The notes: generated from the sequence alone by a model not told the origin. Positions 41,303 through 51,984 are shown, counted from the stretch's first letter. The stretch is 64,000 bases of DNA from Microbacterium schleiferi (GCF_015565955.1 NZ_CP064760.1:1550001-1614000), one strand, 5' to 3'. A program made the numbers and translations.

Positions 41303-43959
41303 GCTCGTGGCAGCGCCGTCACGACATCATCGAGTGCGCGCGGCAACGCGCTCGCATCCGTGCCGCCGCCTTGCGCAAGATCGTCACGGCCGCCGCCGCC
41401 GCCGCCGAGAGTCGTGGCCGCAGCCTTGGCCAAGGGGCCCGCCTTGATACCGAGCGAACGCGCCGACTCGGTCGTGGCAACGATGACGACGGGGCGGTCG
41501 CCGACATCGGCGCCCAGCGCAACGACTCCGGCGTCGGACCCGAGTCGCTCGCGGACGGTGAGGGCGACGGCGCGCACGTCGTCAGCCGATCCCGCGCGTC
41601 CCAGGTTCGCTGCGACGACGGTGAGTGCACCCACGCGACGTGCGCCGGCTACCAGATCCGGAACCTGCTCACCGAGAGCCTTGGCCTGCAGCGATGCGAT
41701 CTTCTTCTCGGCGGCCTTGAGGTTCGCCGCGAGCTCAGCGATCCGCGCCGGCAACTGATCGCGCGGCGTCTTCAACGACGAGGTGAGCTGCGAGACGATC
41801 GCTCGCTCGGCGGCGAGCTCGCGGAAGGCGTCAGCGCCGACGAGCGCTTCGACGCGCCGGTTCGCGGCGCCGACCGACGACTCGCCGACGAGGTTGATCA
41901 GACCGACCTCTGCGCTCGTCGCGACGTGAGTGCCACCGCACAACTCGCGCGACCACGGGCCGCCGATGTCGACCATCCGAACCGTGTCGCCGTACTTCTC
42001 GCCGAACAGAGCCATCGCGCCGAGCTCTTTGGCGTCGTCGAGCGCCAGCACGCGCGTGGTCACCTGCAGGTTCTCACGCACGGCGTTGTTCGCGATCTCT
42101 TCGATCTCGGACTTCGTCTCGGGCGACAGAGCCTGCGTCCAGGCGAAGTCGAAGCGCAGATAGCCCGCCCGGTTCAGGGATCCCGCCTGGGTGGCGGAGC
42201 TCCCGAGCGTGTCGCGAAGCGCGGCATGGACGAGGTGGGTTGCCGAGTGGGCCTGCGCGGCCGCGCGGCGATTGGCGGCATCCACGATCGTCGTCGCGGC
42301 AAGACCGACGGCGACTTCTCCGCTGGTCACCTCCACGGTGTGGCTCACAAGGCCCGGGACCGGCTTTTGCACATCGATGACATCGAGCTGATAGCCGGGA
42401 CCGACGATGATCCCCTTGTCGGCCACCTGCCCACCAGACTCGGCGTACAACGCTGTCTCGGCGACGATAACCTCGGCGATCTGGCCGGTCGTGGCTCGAT
42501 CGACCGATACCCCGTCGACCAGTACACCCAGAATGCGGGACTCGGTCTCCAGATCGGTGTAGCCGGTGAAGGTCGTCTCGCCGAGCGCACGGAACTCGCG
42601 GTAGACCGAATGATCGGCGATCGCACGCTTGCGCGACTTCGCGTCGGCCTTCGCACGCTGTCGCTGCTCCTGCATCAGCGCGTCGAACGCCGTGCGATCC
42701 ACACTGAGACCGGCCTCCTCGGCGATCTCGAGCGTGAGATCGATCGGAAAACCGTAGGTGTCATGCAGCAGGAAGGCCTCGGATCCGGCGATCTGGTCCT
42801 TGCCCGCGCCCTTGGTCTCGGCCACGGCGAGATCAAGGATCGTCGACCCGGCAGCGAGAGTACGCAGGAACGTCTCCTCCTCGGCGACTGCCGCGGACTC
42901 GAGCCGGTCGTAGTCGGTGGCCAGAATCGGGTAGGCGGGAGCCATCGCATCGCGGGACGCGGCGAACAGCTCGCGGAAGGTCGGCGCGTCCACCCCGAGG
43001 AGTCGCATCGCACGAACCGTGCGTCGCATGAGTCGGCGAAGGATGTAGCCACGACCCTCGTTGGAGGGGCGGACACCGTCCGAGAGCAGCATGAGAGAGG
43101 AACGAACGTGGTCGGCGACCACGCGGAATCGCACATCGTCGTCGTGGACGGCGCCGTAGGTGCGTCCCGACAGCGCGACCGCAAGGTCGAGTACCGGGCG
43201 CACCTGATCGGTCTCGTACATGTTGTCGACGCCCTGCTTGATGAACGCGACGCGCTCGAGCCCCATACCGGTGTCGATGTTCTTCTGCGGCAGCTCACCG
43301 ATCACGTCGAAGTCGGTCTTCGACCGAACATTCGTGATCGCGTACTGCATGAACACGAGGTTCCAGATCTCGGTGAATCGGCTGTCGTCGACAGCGGGCC
43401 CCCCGTCGGGTCCATACGCGGGCCCGCGGTCGAAGTAAATCTCCGAACAGGGACCCGCCGGCCCCGGCTGGCCGGTCGACCAGTAGTTGTCTTCTTTGCC
43501 GAAGCGCTGGATCCGCTCGTCAGGCAGTCCGGCGATCCGCTTCCACAGGTCCGCCGCTTCGTCGTCGTCCTCGTACACCGTCACCCAAAGGTCGCGCTCG
43601 GCAAAACCCAAGCCGCCGGCCGACTCGGACGAAGTGAGCAGTTCCCAGGCGTACTCGATCGCACCGGCCTTGAAGTAGTCACCGAACGACCAGTTGCCGA
43701 GCATCTGAAAGAAGGTGCCGTGACGCGCAGTCTTGCCGACCTCTTCGATGTCGTTGGTGCGGATGCACTTCTGTACGTCAGCTGCCCGGGCGTACGGCGC
43801 GGGGACCACCCCGGTCAGGTACGGGATGAACGGCACCATGCCCGCGACGGTGAACAGCAGCGACGGGTCGTCGGTGACCAACGACGCGCTCGGGACGATG
43901 ACGTGATCGTTCTTCTCGAAGTAGTCGAGGTAGCGCTGGGCGATCTCAGCGGTCTTCAT
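41299..43959 (-). CDS. alaS: Alanyl-tRNA synthetase
   Basis: Charges tRNA-Ala. The 886-residue protein shows the class II catalytic domain (RHGTFFQMLGNWSFGDYFK, GMGLERVAFIKQG), the editing domain with zinc ligands (HSATHLVHAALR and CGGTHVATSAEV) and the C-terminal C-Ala domain with a glycine-rich segment near the end (LGGGGGGRDD). The ATG at 43959 has AAAGGAAA upstream. A strong hairpin (43982-44010) lies only 22 nt before this start. Confidence 0.98.
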   Translation of the reverse strand: MKTAEIAQRYLDYFEKNDHVIVPSASLVTDDPSLLFTVAGMVPFIPYLTGVVPAPYARAADVQKCIRTNDIEEVGKTARHGTFFQMLGNWSFGDYFKAGAIEYAWELLTSSESAGGLGFAERDLWVTVYEDDDEAADLWKRIAGLPDERIQRFGKEDNYWSTGQPGPAGPCSEIYFDRGPAYGPDGGPAVDDSRFTEIWNLVFMQYAITNVRSKTDFDVIGELPQKNIDTGMGLERVAFIKQGVDNMYETDQVRPVLDLAVALSGRTYGAVHDDDVRFRVVADHVRSSLMLLSDGVRPSNEGRGYILRRLMRRTVRAMRLLGVDAPTFRELFAASRDAMAPAYPILATDYDRLESAAVAEEETFLRTLAAGSTILDLAVAETKGAGKDQIAGSEAFLLHDTYGFPIDLTLEIAEEAGLSVDRTAFDALMQEQRQRAKADAKSRKRAIADHSVYREFRALGETTFTGYTDLETESRILGVLVDGVSVDRATTGQIAEVIVAETALYAESGGQVADKGIIVGPGYQLDVIDVQKPVPGLVSHTVEVTSGEVAVGLAATTIVDAANRRAAAQAHSATHLVHAALRDTLGSSATQAGSLNRAGYLRFDFAWTQALSPETKSEIEEIANNAVRENLQVTTRVLALDDAKELGAMALFGEKYGDTVRMVDIGGPWSRELCGGTHVATSAEVGLINLVGESSVGAANRRVEALVGADAFRELAAERAIVSQLTSSLKTPRDQLPARIAELAANLKAAEKKIASLQAKALGEQVPDLVAGARRVGALTVVAANLGRAGSADDVRAVALTVRERLGSDAGVVALGADVGDRPVVIVATTESARSLGIKAGPLAKAAATTLGGGGGGRDDLAQGGGTDASALPRALDDVVTALPRA

Positions 43960-43981
43960 CGGGTTTCCTTTGCACGGGAGA

Positions 43982-44010
43982 GCGGCATCGCCCGTCCCGG
44001 GCGATGCCGC
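43982..44010 (-). terminator. Perfect hairpin between the small anchored-protein gene and alaS
   Basis: A 12-bp perfect stem (GCGGCATCGCCC with GGGCGATGCCGC) and 5-nt loop begin 11 nt after the upstream gene's stop codon. It is a good intrinsic terminator, yet the alaS ribosome binding site follows about 10 nt later. Confidence 0.75.
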
Positions 44011-44021
44011 ACGCGGTGAGA

Positions 44022-44318
44022 TCAGTCAGTCAGCTTCTTCGTGGCGTCTTTCGCTGCCTCGGCGGCGTCGCCGGTAGCATCCGCGACGGCATCGGTCACG
44101 GTTTCCACCGTTGCGGATGCCGCGTCCACCGCGTCTTCGACGATTCCTGCGATGCGCGCTTCCTGCTCACGGTACGCATCGGCGATCCGGTCGGTGAACT
44201 GGGAAATGCGGGCATCGACCTCGGCGAGCACTTCGTGTCCGCGCGGATCCTTGTTGACGTAATGGGCAGCGACAAAACCCCCGGCAAGCCCCAGTGCGAA
44301 CCACAGCAGGTTTTTCAT
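44022..44318 (-). CDS. Small membrane-anchored helical protein
   Basis: This 98-residue protein has an N-terminal membrane segment (about residues 4-20, LLWFALGLAGGFVAAHY) followed by an amphipathic helical tail rich in Ala, Asp and Val, with phasin- or YtxH-like character. Function is not known. It lies between rpsD and alaS, where small proteins of this kind occur in actinobacteria. Hairpins on both sides (44371-44402 and 43982-44010) suggest it is its own transcription unit. Confidence 0.75.
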   Translation of the reverse strand: MKNLLWFALGLAGGFVAAHYVNKDPRGHEVLAEVDARISQFTDRIADAYREQEARIAGIVEDAVDAASATVETVTDAVADATGDAAEAAKDATKKLTD

Positions 44319-44370
44319 GCGCTCACTCCCTTTCCGCGAAGACGGCTTCTTCCATCGTAGGTGACAACGG

Positions 44371-44402
44371 CGAAGGGCGCCGGGTTACCCCGACGCCCTT
44401 CG
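44371..44402 (-). terminator. Probable rpsD terminator
   Basis: CGAAGGGCG pairs with CGCCCTTCG (9 bp), then one mismatch and four more pairs around a TTAC loop. It lies downstream of rpsD and its tandem repeats, and 52 nt before the start of the next gene. Confidence 0.8.
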
Positions 44403-44444
44403 TGTGCGTGCTCGAGCGGCGTGCCTAGCGCGCCGCGTGGCTGT

Positions 44445-44549
44445 GCTGTTGGCCGCTGCGCGGCTGTACTACGCGCCGCTTATCGCGCCGCGTAACTGCG
44501 CTGTTGGCCGCTGCGCGGCTGTACTACGCGCCGCTTATCGCGCCGCGTA
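44445..44549 (-). repeat. 55-bp tandem duplication covering the rpsD 3' end
   Basis: The 50 bases 44500-44549 are identical to 44445-44494, a period of 55 bp. A further partly degenerate copy continues leftward to about 44427. The rpsD-proximal copy includes the last codons and stop of rpsD. Each full unit also contains a 9-bp inverted repeat (TACTACGCG/CGCGTAGTA on the minus strand) that could fold as a hairpin. The remaining 44403-44426 holds nothing I recognise. Confidence 0.85.
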
Positions 44550-45164
44550 GTACTCAACGACGAGCTGGACGTCACAGACCACGGGCACCTCGGCGCGCTT
44601 GGGGCGACGCACGAGACGGGCGTGGAGCTTGTCGAGCTCGACCTCGAGATAGCCGGGAACCGGCGGCAGAACCTCAGCGTGACCGCCGGCTGCTGCGACC
44701 TGGAACGGCTCGAGGCCCTCGCTCTTCGCCTTGACGTGGATGAGCTGGCCCGGCGCGACGCGGAACGACGGGCGGTCAACGGTCTGGCCGTCGACGAGGA
44801 TGTGGCGGTGCACCACGAGCTGACGAGCCTGAGCGGTCGTGCGGGCGAAACCGGCGCGCACGACGAGGGCGTCCAGACGCATCTCGAGCTGCTCGACGAG
44901 GTTCTCACCGGTCAGGCCGTCCTTGCGGCGGGCCTCGTTGAACGCGATGCGCAGCTGCTTCTCGCGGATGCCGTACTGCTCGCGCAGACGCTGCTTCTCG
45001 CGCAGGCGGACCGCGTAGTCGCTGTCGGCCTTGCGCTTGGTGCGGCCGTGCTCGCCCGGTGCGTAGGGGCGCTTCTCGAGGTAACGAGCGGCCTTGGGGG
45101 TCAGTGCGACGCCGAGGGCGCGCGACATGCGCACCTTGCGGCGATCCTGGGACTTCGTGGGCAC
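44535..45164 (-). CDS. rpsD: 30S ribosomal protein S4
   Basis: Primary 16S rRNA-binding protein of the small subunit. At 209 residues from the GTG at 45164 it matches the usual length: TKSQDRRKVRMSRALGVALT, KRPYAPGEHGRTKRK, an S4 RNA-binding domain (LEMRLDALVVRAGFARTTAQ) and the C-terminal EVPVVCDVQLVVEYYAAR. An in-frame ATG seven codons upstream (45185) exists, but AAAGGA lies at the right distance only for the GTG. The gene's end lies in a 55-bp tandem duplication. Confidence 0.96.
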   Translation of the reverse strand: MPTKSQDRRKVRMSRALGVALTPKAARYLEKRPYAPGEHGRTKRKADSDYAVRLREKQRLREQYGIREKQLRIAFNEARRKDGLTGENLVEQLEMRLDALVVRAGFARTTAQARQLVVHRHILVDGQTVDRPSFRVAPGQLIHVKAKSEGLEPFQVAAAGGHAEVLPPVPGYLEVELDKLHARLVRRPKRAEVPVVCDVQLVVEYYAAR

Positions 45165-45289
45165 GAAGATTCCTTTCGATGACATGTCCGCGTCTCTCGC
45201 GGCTCATGGACGTATCCCGCACTCCCACCTCGGTTCGCACGTCGCAGCGCACCGAAGGGGTGTTCTTGAGTGAGGGGATATCCGAAAAC

Positions 45290-45304
45290 TCGGTTTCGAA
45301 CCGA
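45290..45304 (-). terminator. Short hairpin after rarA
   Basis: TCGGTT/AACCGA (6 bp) around a 3-nt loop starts 18 nt after the rarA stop and is followed in the transcribed direction by AG and TTTT. The remaining 125 bp up to rpsD should hold the rpsD promoter; I see no clear consensus. Confidence 0.55.
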
Positions 45305-45322
45305 ATAAGTCTACCAGAGCGG

Positions 45323-46693
45323 TCAGGTGGCGCTGGATGTGCCGGCGCTCTCGGCGCCAGGCTCGTCCGGTCGACCGAGGATGCGGCGAATACGGCTCCA
45401 CCTGGCCGAGATCTCACGTTCGGCTCCGCGGGCGGTGGGGCGGTAGTAGCTGCGGTCCCGCAACGCGTCGGGCAGGTACTGTTGCGCGACCACACCACGC
45501 TCATCGTCGTGCGGGTAGCGGTAGCCCTTTCCGTGGCCGAGCCGTGCGGCTCCCGGGTAATGCGCATCGCGCAGGTGCGGCGGAACGCGGCCAGCACCTC
45601 CCCCGCGCACGTCGGCGATGGCGGCATCGATCGCGAGGTAGGCGGCATTCGATTTGGCGGTCGTCGCCAGATAGACGGTCGCCTCTGCGAGAGGGATGCG
45701 CCCCTCGGGGAACCCGATGAGTTGTACGGCGTCGGCCGCGGCAACAGCCAGCGGCAGCGCGTGGGGATCAGCGAGGCCGATATCCTCGGCAGCCGAGATG
45801 ATGAGGCGCCGCGCAATGAACCGGGGGTCCTCCCCCGCCTCGATCATGCGCGCGAGATAGTGCAGGGCGGCATCCGGATCCGACCCGCGGATGGACTTGA
45901 TGAACGCACTGATCACGTCGTAGTGCTCGTCGCCCTGGCGGTCGTATCGAAGCAGCGCGCGATCCACAGCCTGCGCGACGTGCTCGGCGGTGATCGTGCC
46001 TGCCCCACCATCGGAGTCCGGCTCCGCGAGCGACGCCGCGGCCTCCAGCGCGGTCAGAGCGCGGCGGGCATCTCCGGAAGCGAGCCGAACAAGCGCGGCT
46101 CGCGCCTCATCGGTCAATGTCACGGCACCGGCGAGGCCCCGAGCATCGGAGACAGCCCGATCAATGAGGCCGGCGAGATCTGCGTCCGTCAGGGGCTGCA
46201 GCGTCAGCAGCAGTGACCGCGACAGCAGCGGGGAGACGACCGAGAACGACGGGTTCTCGGTCGTCGCAGCAATGAGCACGACCCAGCCGTTTTCGACACC
46301 GGGCAGGAGCGCATCCTGCTGGGCTTTTGTGAACCGGTGGATCTCATCGAGGAACAGGATCGTCGAGGTGCCATACAGGTCTCGCTGGGTCAGAGCATCC
46401 TGCATCACCTCGCGAACATCTTTGACCCCCGCGGTCACCGCCGAGAGCTCGACGAAGCGGCGACCGGAGGACCGCGCGACGGCTTGGGCGAGCGTCGTCT
46501 TCCCGGTGCCGGGCGGACCCCAGAGGATGACGGATGTCGCTGCGCGCGCACCGCCGTCGGGATCGGCGAGCACGACCAAGGGCGCGCCGGGACGCAACAG
46601 ATGCTGTTGACCTGCGACCTCTTCGAGCGAGGTTGGTCTCATCCGCACAGGTAGCGGGGTTTGACCGGAGAAGAGCCCCGCCGTGTTCGACAT
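45323..46693 (-). CDS. rarA: Replication-associated recombination protein A (MgsA/RarA, AAA+)
   Basis: AAA+ ATPase of the clamp-loader clade that acts at stalled replication forks. The 456-residue protein has Walker [11 protein letters not shown] (58-67), Walker [10 protein letters not shown], a sensor I segment [13 protein letters not shown], an arginine finger near SPLLSR and the C-terminal tetramerisation domain ([27 protein letters not shown]). I chose ATG 46693; ten further residues upstream are open but unlike the family. It is divergent from the DUF349 gene. Confidence 0.95.
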   Translation of the reverse strand: MSNTAGLFSGQTPLPVRMRPTSLEEVAGQQHLLRPGAPLVVLADPDGGARAATSVILWGPPGTGKTTLAQAVARSSGRRFVELSAVTAGVKDVREVMQDALTQRDLYGTSTILFLDEIHRFTKAQQDALLPGVENGWVVLIAATTENPSFSVVSPLLSRSLLLTLQPLTDADLAGLIDRAVSDARGLAGAVTLTDEARAALVRLASGDARRALTALEAAASLAEPDSDGGAGTITAEHVAQAVDRALLRYDRQGDEHYDVISAFIKSIRGSDPDAALHYLARMIEAGEDPRFIARRLIISAAEDIGLADPHALPLAVAAADAVQLIGFPEGRIPLAEATVYLATTAKSNAAYLAIDAAIADVRGGGAGRVPPHLRDAHYPGAARLGHGKGYRYPHDDERGVVAQQYLPDALRDRSYYRPTARGAEREISARWSRIRRILGRPDEPGAESAGTSSAT

Positions 46694-46816
46694 GGGATCC
46701 AGGCTATCCGCGGGGCCCGACATCGCCGACGCGACAGCCGTGGTCGCGCGGGCGCTCCGTATTAGGCTTAAGCGTCCATCCCCCGCAGGCGGCTTCGCCG
46801 CATTGAGGTGCCTTCC

Positions 46817-48072
46817 GTGTCAGACACAGCTTCGTCCTCCACCCCGACCGATCAGCCCTGGGGCGCGTCGATGATGACGGCACGGTTTCCGTCCGCGAGG
46901 GCGACCAGTGGCGCGTTGTCGGTCAGTATCCCGATGGCACCGCCGAGGAGGCGCTGGCCTATTACGAGCGCAAGTTCTCCGATCTCGCCTCAGAGGTCTC
47001 CCTCCTCGAGGTGCGCCACCGCCGCGGTGGCGCCAGCGCCGCAGATCTTCGCGCAACGGCCTCGACGCTCAGCGGCAAGATCGCCGGAGCATCCGCTGTG
47101 GGCGACCTCGCCGCTCTCAGCGCTCGTGTGGAGGCTCTCACCGCCTCGCTGACCGAAGCGAGCGCTGCCGAGGCAGCCCAGGCCCGCGAAGCCGTGGATG
47201 CCGCGATCGCTGAACGCACACGCCTGGTCGAACAGGCCGAAGCCATCGCGACGCGCGATCCCAAGACCGTGCAGTGGAAGACGGCATCGGCGGAGATAAG
47301 CTCGCTGTTCGATCAGTGGCAGTCTCACCAGCAGAACGGTCCGCACCTTCCCAAGTCCGTTTCGCAGTCGCTGTGGAAGAGGTTCCGTGACGCCCGCGCG
47401 ACTGTCGACAAGCACCGTCGCGAGTTCTATGCCGAACTCGACGAGGCGCACAAGGCCGTGCGTGAGCGCAAGAACCGGCTGGTGGAGCGGGCAGAAGCGC
47501 TCGCGCCGCGTGGCGAAGACGGGATCGGTGCTTACCGTGACCTGCTGAACGAGTGGAAGTCGGCGGGCCGTGCCGGCAAGAAGGTGGATGACGCCCTCTG
47601 GGCGCGCTTCAAGGCCGCTGGTGACGCCTTGTACTCGGCACGCGCGGGTCGCGAGGCTGCAGAGGTCGAGGCGTCGAAGGAGAAGATCGACGCCAAGCGG
47701 GAACTTCTCGAGCAGGCGCGACCGATTCTGGACATGCAGGATCTGCCCGCTGCGCGCAGCGCTCTCACGGCGATTCAGCGGTCGTGGGATGAGATCGGCC
47801 GGGTCTTCCCACGCGAGCAGGAGCGCGCGCTGGATGATGAGCTGCGCAAGATCGAGGTGTCGGTACGCTCGCGCGAGGATGCCGAGTGGACGCGCAACAA
47901 CCCCGAGACCACGGCGCGCGCCAACGACATGACCCGTCAGCTCTATGACGCGATTGAGAAGTTGGAGGCCGAGCTCGCCGAGGCGACGGCTCGCAAGGAC
48001 CAGCGCGCGATCAAGCAGGCGACGGACGCCCTCGAGGCCCGGCGCGCGTGGCTCCGCGCCGTCGAAGGCTGA
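46817..48072 (+). pseudogene. DUF349 domain protein, frame broken by a 1-base deletion
   Basis: The product is about 418 residues after repair and built of several DUF349 helical repeats, highly charged and coiled-coil-like (for example FDQWQSHQQNGPHLPKSVSQ, LLNEWKSAGRAGKKVDD, RSWDEIGRVFPREQERALDD). The function of DUF349 proteins is not settled. The GTG at 46817 has GAGGTG upstream and reads SDTASSSTPTDQPWG. The frame then breaks at GGGG 46860-46863, and the sequence continues as RVDDDGTVSVREGDQWRVV in another frame. One added G joins them. It is one of the few plus-strand genes and is divergent from rarA with a 123-bp gap. Confidence 0.88.
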
Positions 48073-48139
48073 CGAGAACTTCTCCACAAGACCGAGGTCG
48101 GCGCGGGAGCACGCGGCGCAGCGGGGGCAGACTGCGGGG

Positions 48140-48706
48140 ATGGCCTCCCCGTTCCTGTACTTCGCCGACGAGCGTCTCTCCCTCGCCGAGCTCTCCGCCG
48201 CACGGCTTGACGGACACCTCATCGAGGTCGATGCCGCCTACATGCCGGCCGATACCGTCGAGACTTCCGCGGCGCGTGCAGCATCGCTGGCCCCCTTGCT
48301 CCGCGATCTCCTCGGCGCGACTCACCTCTCTGCGGCGTGGGTCCACGGCGTCATCGCTGACCCGCCCGTGCGGCACACGGTCCAGCGGGCTGTGCCCCAC
48401 CGCATCCACGGCGTCATCCATCGGCGCCTCCACTATCGCGACCGGTACCTGCCCGAGCGTGACCTGCAGCGTATCGGCGGGGTCCTGGTCACGACCCCCG
48501 CGCGCACGGTCGCCGATCTCGCCCGTGTCGGCGACGCCGCGCATCGGATCGCTCTGAACGGCTTCGCCCGAAACCAGGCTGCGGTGCGGGAGGGCATCGC
48601 CTGGCTCGAGCAGGCCGGCACGGTTCCCCACAAGGTGCGCGCGCTCGAGCTGCTGCGGTCGCTCAGTGCCGAACGCTACGACGACGTGACGCGATACACG
48701 TCGTAG
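48140..48706 (+). CDS. AbiEi-like protein without an obvious toxin partner
   Basis: This 188-residue protein has a pattern seen in AbiEi-type antitoxin and related transcription-regulator families: an N-terminal [18 protein letters not shown], an [11 protein letters not shown] strand and the late motif [19 protein letters not shown]. No AbiEii nucleotidyltransferase or other toxin is adjacent, so I do not call a toxin-antitoxin system. The ATG at 48140 is preceded by a GGGG-rich stretch. Its 3' end overlaps the convergent relA end by 31 bp. Alternative: a stand-alone DNA-binding protein. Confidence 0.6.
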   Translation: MASPFLYFADERLSLAELSAARLDGHLIEVDAAYMPADTVETSAARAASLAPLLRDLLGATHLSAAWVHGVIADPPVRHTVQRAVPHRIHGVIHRRLHYRDRYLPERDLQRIGGVLVTTPARTVADLARVGDAAHRIALNGFARNQAAVREGIAWLEQAGTVPHKVRALELLRSLSAERYDDVTRYTS

Positions 48707-50942
48707 ACGGCGTCGATGCGGCGGACGGCGTTGAGCACGCGATCGAGATGAACGATGTCACCCATTTCGAAGACGAAGCGGCTGATGGCCAGCCGATCGT
48801 TGCTGGTGGACACTGACGCGGACAGGATGTTCACGTGGTGCTCGCTGAGGACGCGGGTCACGTCGCTGAGCAGTCCCGACCGGTCAAGGGCCTCGACCTG
48901 AATCTGGACGAGGAACACGCTCTTGGTCGTCGGGGCCCACTCGACCTCGATGAGGCGCTCGGGGTCAGAGCGGAGCGAGGCCACATTCGTGCAATCCGAG
49001 CGGTGAACCGAGACCCCGCTCCCCCGCGTCACGAAACCGAGGATCTCGTCGCCGGGCACCGGTGTGCAGCACTTGGCGAGCTTGACCAGGATGTCGGGGC
49101 ACCGCGAACGAGAACTCCCGAGTCGCCGGCCCGGGGCTGACGAGAGCGCCCCACGTGCGGCAGGTCGATCGGCCCCGTCGCCGTGTCGCTGGAGGCGCTC
49201 ACGATCGCGGTCACCTTCTCGATGACCGACTGGGTCGAGACATGGCCCTCGCCGACGGCGGCGTAGAGCGCGGAGACGTCCTCGTAGCGCAGCCCGTCAG
49301 CGACCTCGCTCAGCGTGTCCTGGTTCATGAGACGCTGCAACGGCAGGTTCTGGCGCCGCATCGCCCGCGCGATCGACTCCTTCCCCTGTTCGATCGCCTC
49401 TTCGCGCCGCTCCTTGGTGAACCAGCCGCGGATCTTGCTACGAGCTCTCGTGCTCTTGACGAAGGTCAACCAGTCCTGGCTGGGCCCGGCATCCGGGTTC
49501 TTCGAGGTGAACACCTCGACGACATCACCGCTCTTGAGCTCCGACTCCAGCGGGACGAGTCGTCCGTTGACCTTCGCGCCCATCGTGCGGTGACCAACCT
49601 CGGTGTGCACGGCATAGGCGAAGTCGACGGGTGTGGCACCGGCAGGAAGCCCGATCACCCGCCCCTTCGGCGTGAAGACATAGACCTCCTTCGCTCCGAT
49701 CTCGAAGCGCAGGGAGTCGAGGAACTCACCGGGGTCAGCGGTCTCTGCTTGCCAGTCCGATATGCGCGCGAGCCACGCCAGATCGGCGTCGACGGCCTTG
49801 TCGTCGAGCTTGCCGCCCGCCATCCGCTCCTTGTACTTCCAATGCGCCGCAACACCGTATTCGGCCTGCTGGTGCATCTCATGGGTGCGGATCTGAATCT
49901 CGACAGTGCGCCCCTCGGGGCCGATGACTGTCGTGTGCAACGACTGGTACAGGTTGAACTTCGGCGTGGCGATGTAGTCCTTGAACCGGCCCGGCAGCGG
50001 GGTCCAGCGAGCGTGGATGGCCCCCAGCACGGCATAGCAATCGCGCACCGATGCAACAAGAATCCGAATGCCGATGAGGTCGTAGATGTCGTCGAACTCG
50101 CGTCCGCGCACCACCATCTTCTGGTACACGGAGTAGAGCTGCTTCGGTCGGCCCAGCACCCGCCCGCGGATACGGAGCTCCCGCAGGTCGCGGTCGACCG
50201 CGTCGATCACGTTCTGCAGGTACTTGTCGCGCTGTGGCGTGCGCTGCTTGACCAGGCTCTCGATCTCGGCGTAGAGCTTGGGGTGCAGCACAGCGAACGA
50301 GAGGTCCTCGAGCTCGGACTTGATCGTCTGGATGCCGAGACGGTGGGCCAGCGGCGCGTAGATCTCGAGGGTCTCGGTCGCCTTCTTGCGCGCCTTCTCG
50401 GGCGGGACGAAGCCCCACGTGCGCGCGTTGTGCAGGCGGTCAGCGAGCTTGATGAGCAGAACCCGGATGTCGCGCGACATGGCGACGATCATCTTGCGCA
50501 CCGTCTCGGCTTGCGCACTGTCGCCGTACTTGACCTTGTCGAGCTTGGTTACGCCATCGACGAGCATGGCGACCTCGTCGCCGAACTCGGCGCTGAGGGC
50601 ATCAAGGGAGTAGCCGGTGTCCTCGACGGTGTCGTGAAGGAGCGCTGCCGCAACCGCCTTGGGGCCGAGGCCGAGATCAGCGAGGATCTGCGCGACCGCG
50701 AGGGGGTGAGTGATGTACGGCTCACCGCTCTGGCGCTTCTGCCCGGCGTGCGCACGGTCCGCGATGGCGTAGGCCCGCTCGATGATCGCGAGGTCGCCCT
50801 TGGGATGGTGAGTCCGAACGGTGCGCAGCAGCTTCTCGACGTCGTCCCGGCGGGCGGCACGCGAGAAGATCCGCGGCACCAGACGAAGGAGAGAAGACGA
50901 GCCCGGGGGAACGCTCTGGGCGGGCGGGACGGTCTCTGTCAT
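48676..50942 (-). pseudogene. relA: RelA/SpoT bifunctional (p)ppGpp synthetase/hydrolase, frame broken
   Basis: Makes and degrades the stringent-response alarmone. Repaired length is 755 residues: HD hydrolase with [13 protein letters not shown], synthetase domain with [22 protein letters not shown] (in part), TGS domain with [16 protein letters not shown], and a zinc-finger/ACT C-terminus ([15 protein letters not shown], then [17 protein letters not shown]). The frame is lost just before the zinc-finger segment at plus-strand GGGG, 49096-49099; one more base restores [12 protein letters not shown] chose ATG 50942; the upstream open sequence is not family-like. Its 3' end overlaps a convergent gene by 31 bp. 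Confidence 0.93.
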
Positions 50943-50994
50943 CCGATCGCCCTCCCTTCGCTGGAGCACATATCCTACGCCGCGGCAGGCGGGG

Positions 50995-51984
50995 TCACGC
51001 CGAAGCGACCGCCTGTTCGCGGGCGGCGAGCACGCGCTGATCGCGCTGACGAATGGGCTCCTCGCCCTCACGGAACAGCGAGAACAGCGGCGCTGCGACG
51101 AACAGCGTCGAATAGGCAGCGACGATGATTCCCACAAAGATCGACAGCGAGATATCGCTCAGCGTCTCGGCGCCGAGCCAGAACGCGCCGATGAACAGGA
51201 TCGCGCCCACCGGCAGGATCGCCACGACCGTGGTGTTGATCGAGCGCACGAGCGTCTGGTTGACCGCCAGGTTGACGGACTCCCCGAACGTCCGCCCGGA
51301 TATCTCGCCGTCCTCCGATGTGTTCTCGCGGATCTTGTCGAAGACGACTGTCGTGTCGTACAACGAGTAGGCGAGAATCGTCAGGAATCCGATGACCGCC
51401 GCCGGGGAGATCTCGAATCCGAACAGCGCGTAGATCCCGACCGTGATGACCAGCACATCGACAAGACCGATGATCGCTGCCGCGGACATCTTCCAGGTGC
51501 GGAAGTACAACGCGAGGATGATGAAGGTCAGCGCGAGGAAGATCGCGAGGCCCCACAGCGATTGACGGGTGACATCCTGGCCCCAGCTGGGACCAATGAA
51601 CGAGGTGGTGACCTCGCTTGTGTCGACGGAGTAGGCCTCTGCGAGAGCGGCAGCGACTGCTCGGGTGTCAGCATCGGTCATCTGATCGGTCTGCACCCGG
51701 ACGGTGTCGGCGCCGACCGTGGCCACCTTCGTGGTCGCTCCGGGAACGACCGACTGCACGGCCTCCGTCGCGATCAACTGGTCGGGGCTTTGCACGCCCG
51801 AGACTGTGAACTGCGATCCGCCGGTGAACTCGATGGAGAACTGCACCGGCCGGATGAAGGGCACGAGGGCTGCTCCGATGACGAGCACCGCGGCAATGAT
51901 GAACCACAGTCGCCGCTTGCCGACGAAGGGGAACGAGGTCTTCCCGCTGTAGAGGTCGTTTCCGATCTGATTCGGGGAGCGCAT
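50995..51984 (-). CDS. secF: Protein translocase subunit SecF
   Basis: Works with SecD and YajC to drive late steps of Sec-dependent protein export using the proton motive force. The 329-residue protein begins with a short cytoplasmic segment and a membrane span (about 26-45), has the periplasmic [15 protein letters not shown] motif, and five further membrane spans including the region [22 protein letters not shown]. The ATG at 51984 shares one base with the secD stop (TGATG), so the two are coupled. Confidence 0.96.
   Translation of the reverse strand: MRSPNQIGNDLYSGKTSFPFVGKRRLWFIIAAVLVIGAALVPFIRPVQFSIEFTGGSQFTVSGVQSPDQLIATEAVQSVVPGATTKVATVGADTVRVQTDQMTDADTRAVAAALAEAYSVDTSEVTTSFIGPSWGQDVTRQSLWGLAIFLALTFIILALYFRTWKMSAAAIIGLVDVLVITVGIYALFGFEISPAAVIGFLTILAYSLYDTTVVFDKIRENTSEDGEISGRTFGESVNLAVNQTLVRSINTTVVAILPVGAILFIGAFWLGAETLSDISLSIFVGIIVAAYSTLFVAAPLFSLFREGEEPIRQRDQRVLAAREQAVASA

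Noticed and set aside
48140..48706. Complete AbiE toxin-antitoxin system
   Set aside because: Only an AbiEi-like protein is present. The flanking genes are relA and a DUF349 gene, with no nucleotidyltransferase toxin.
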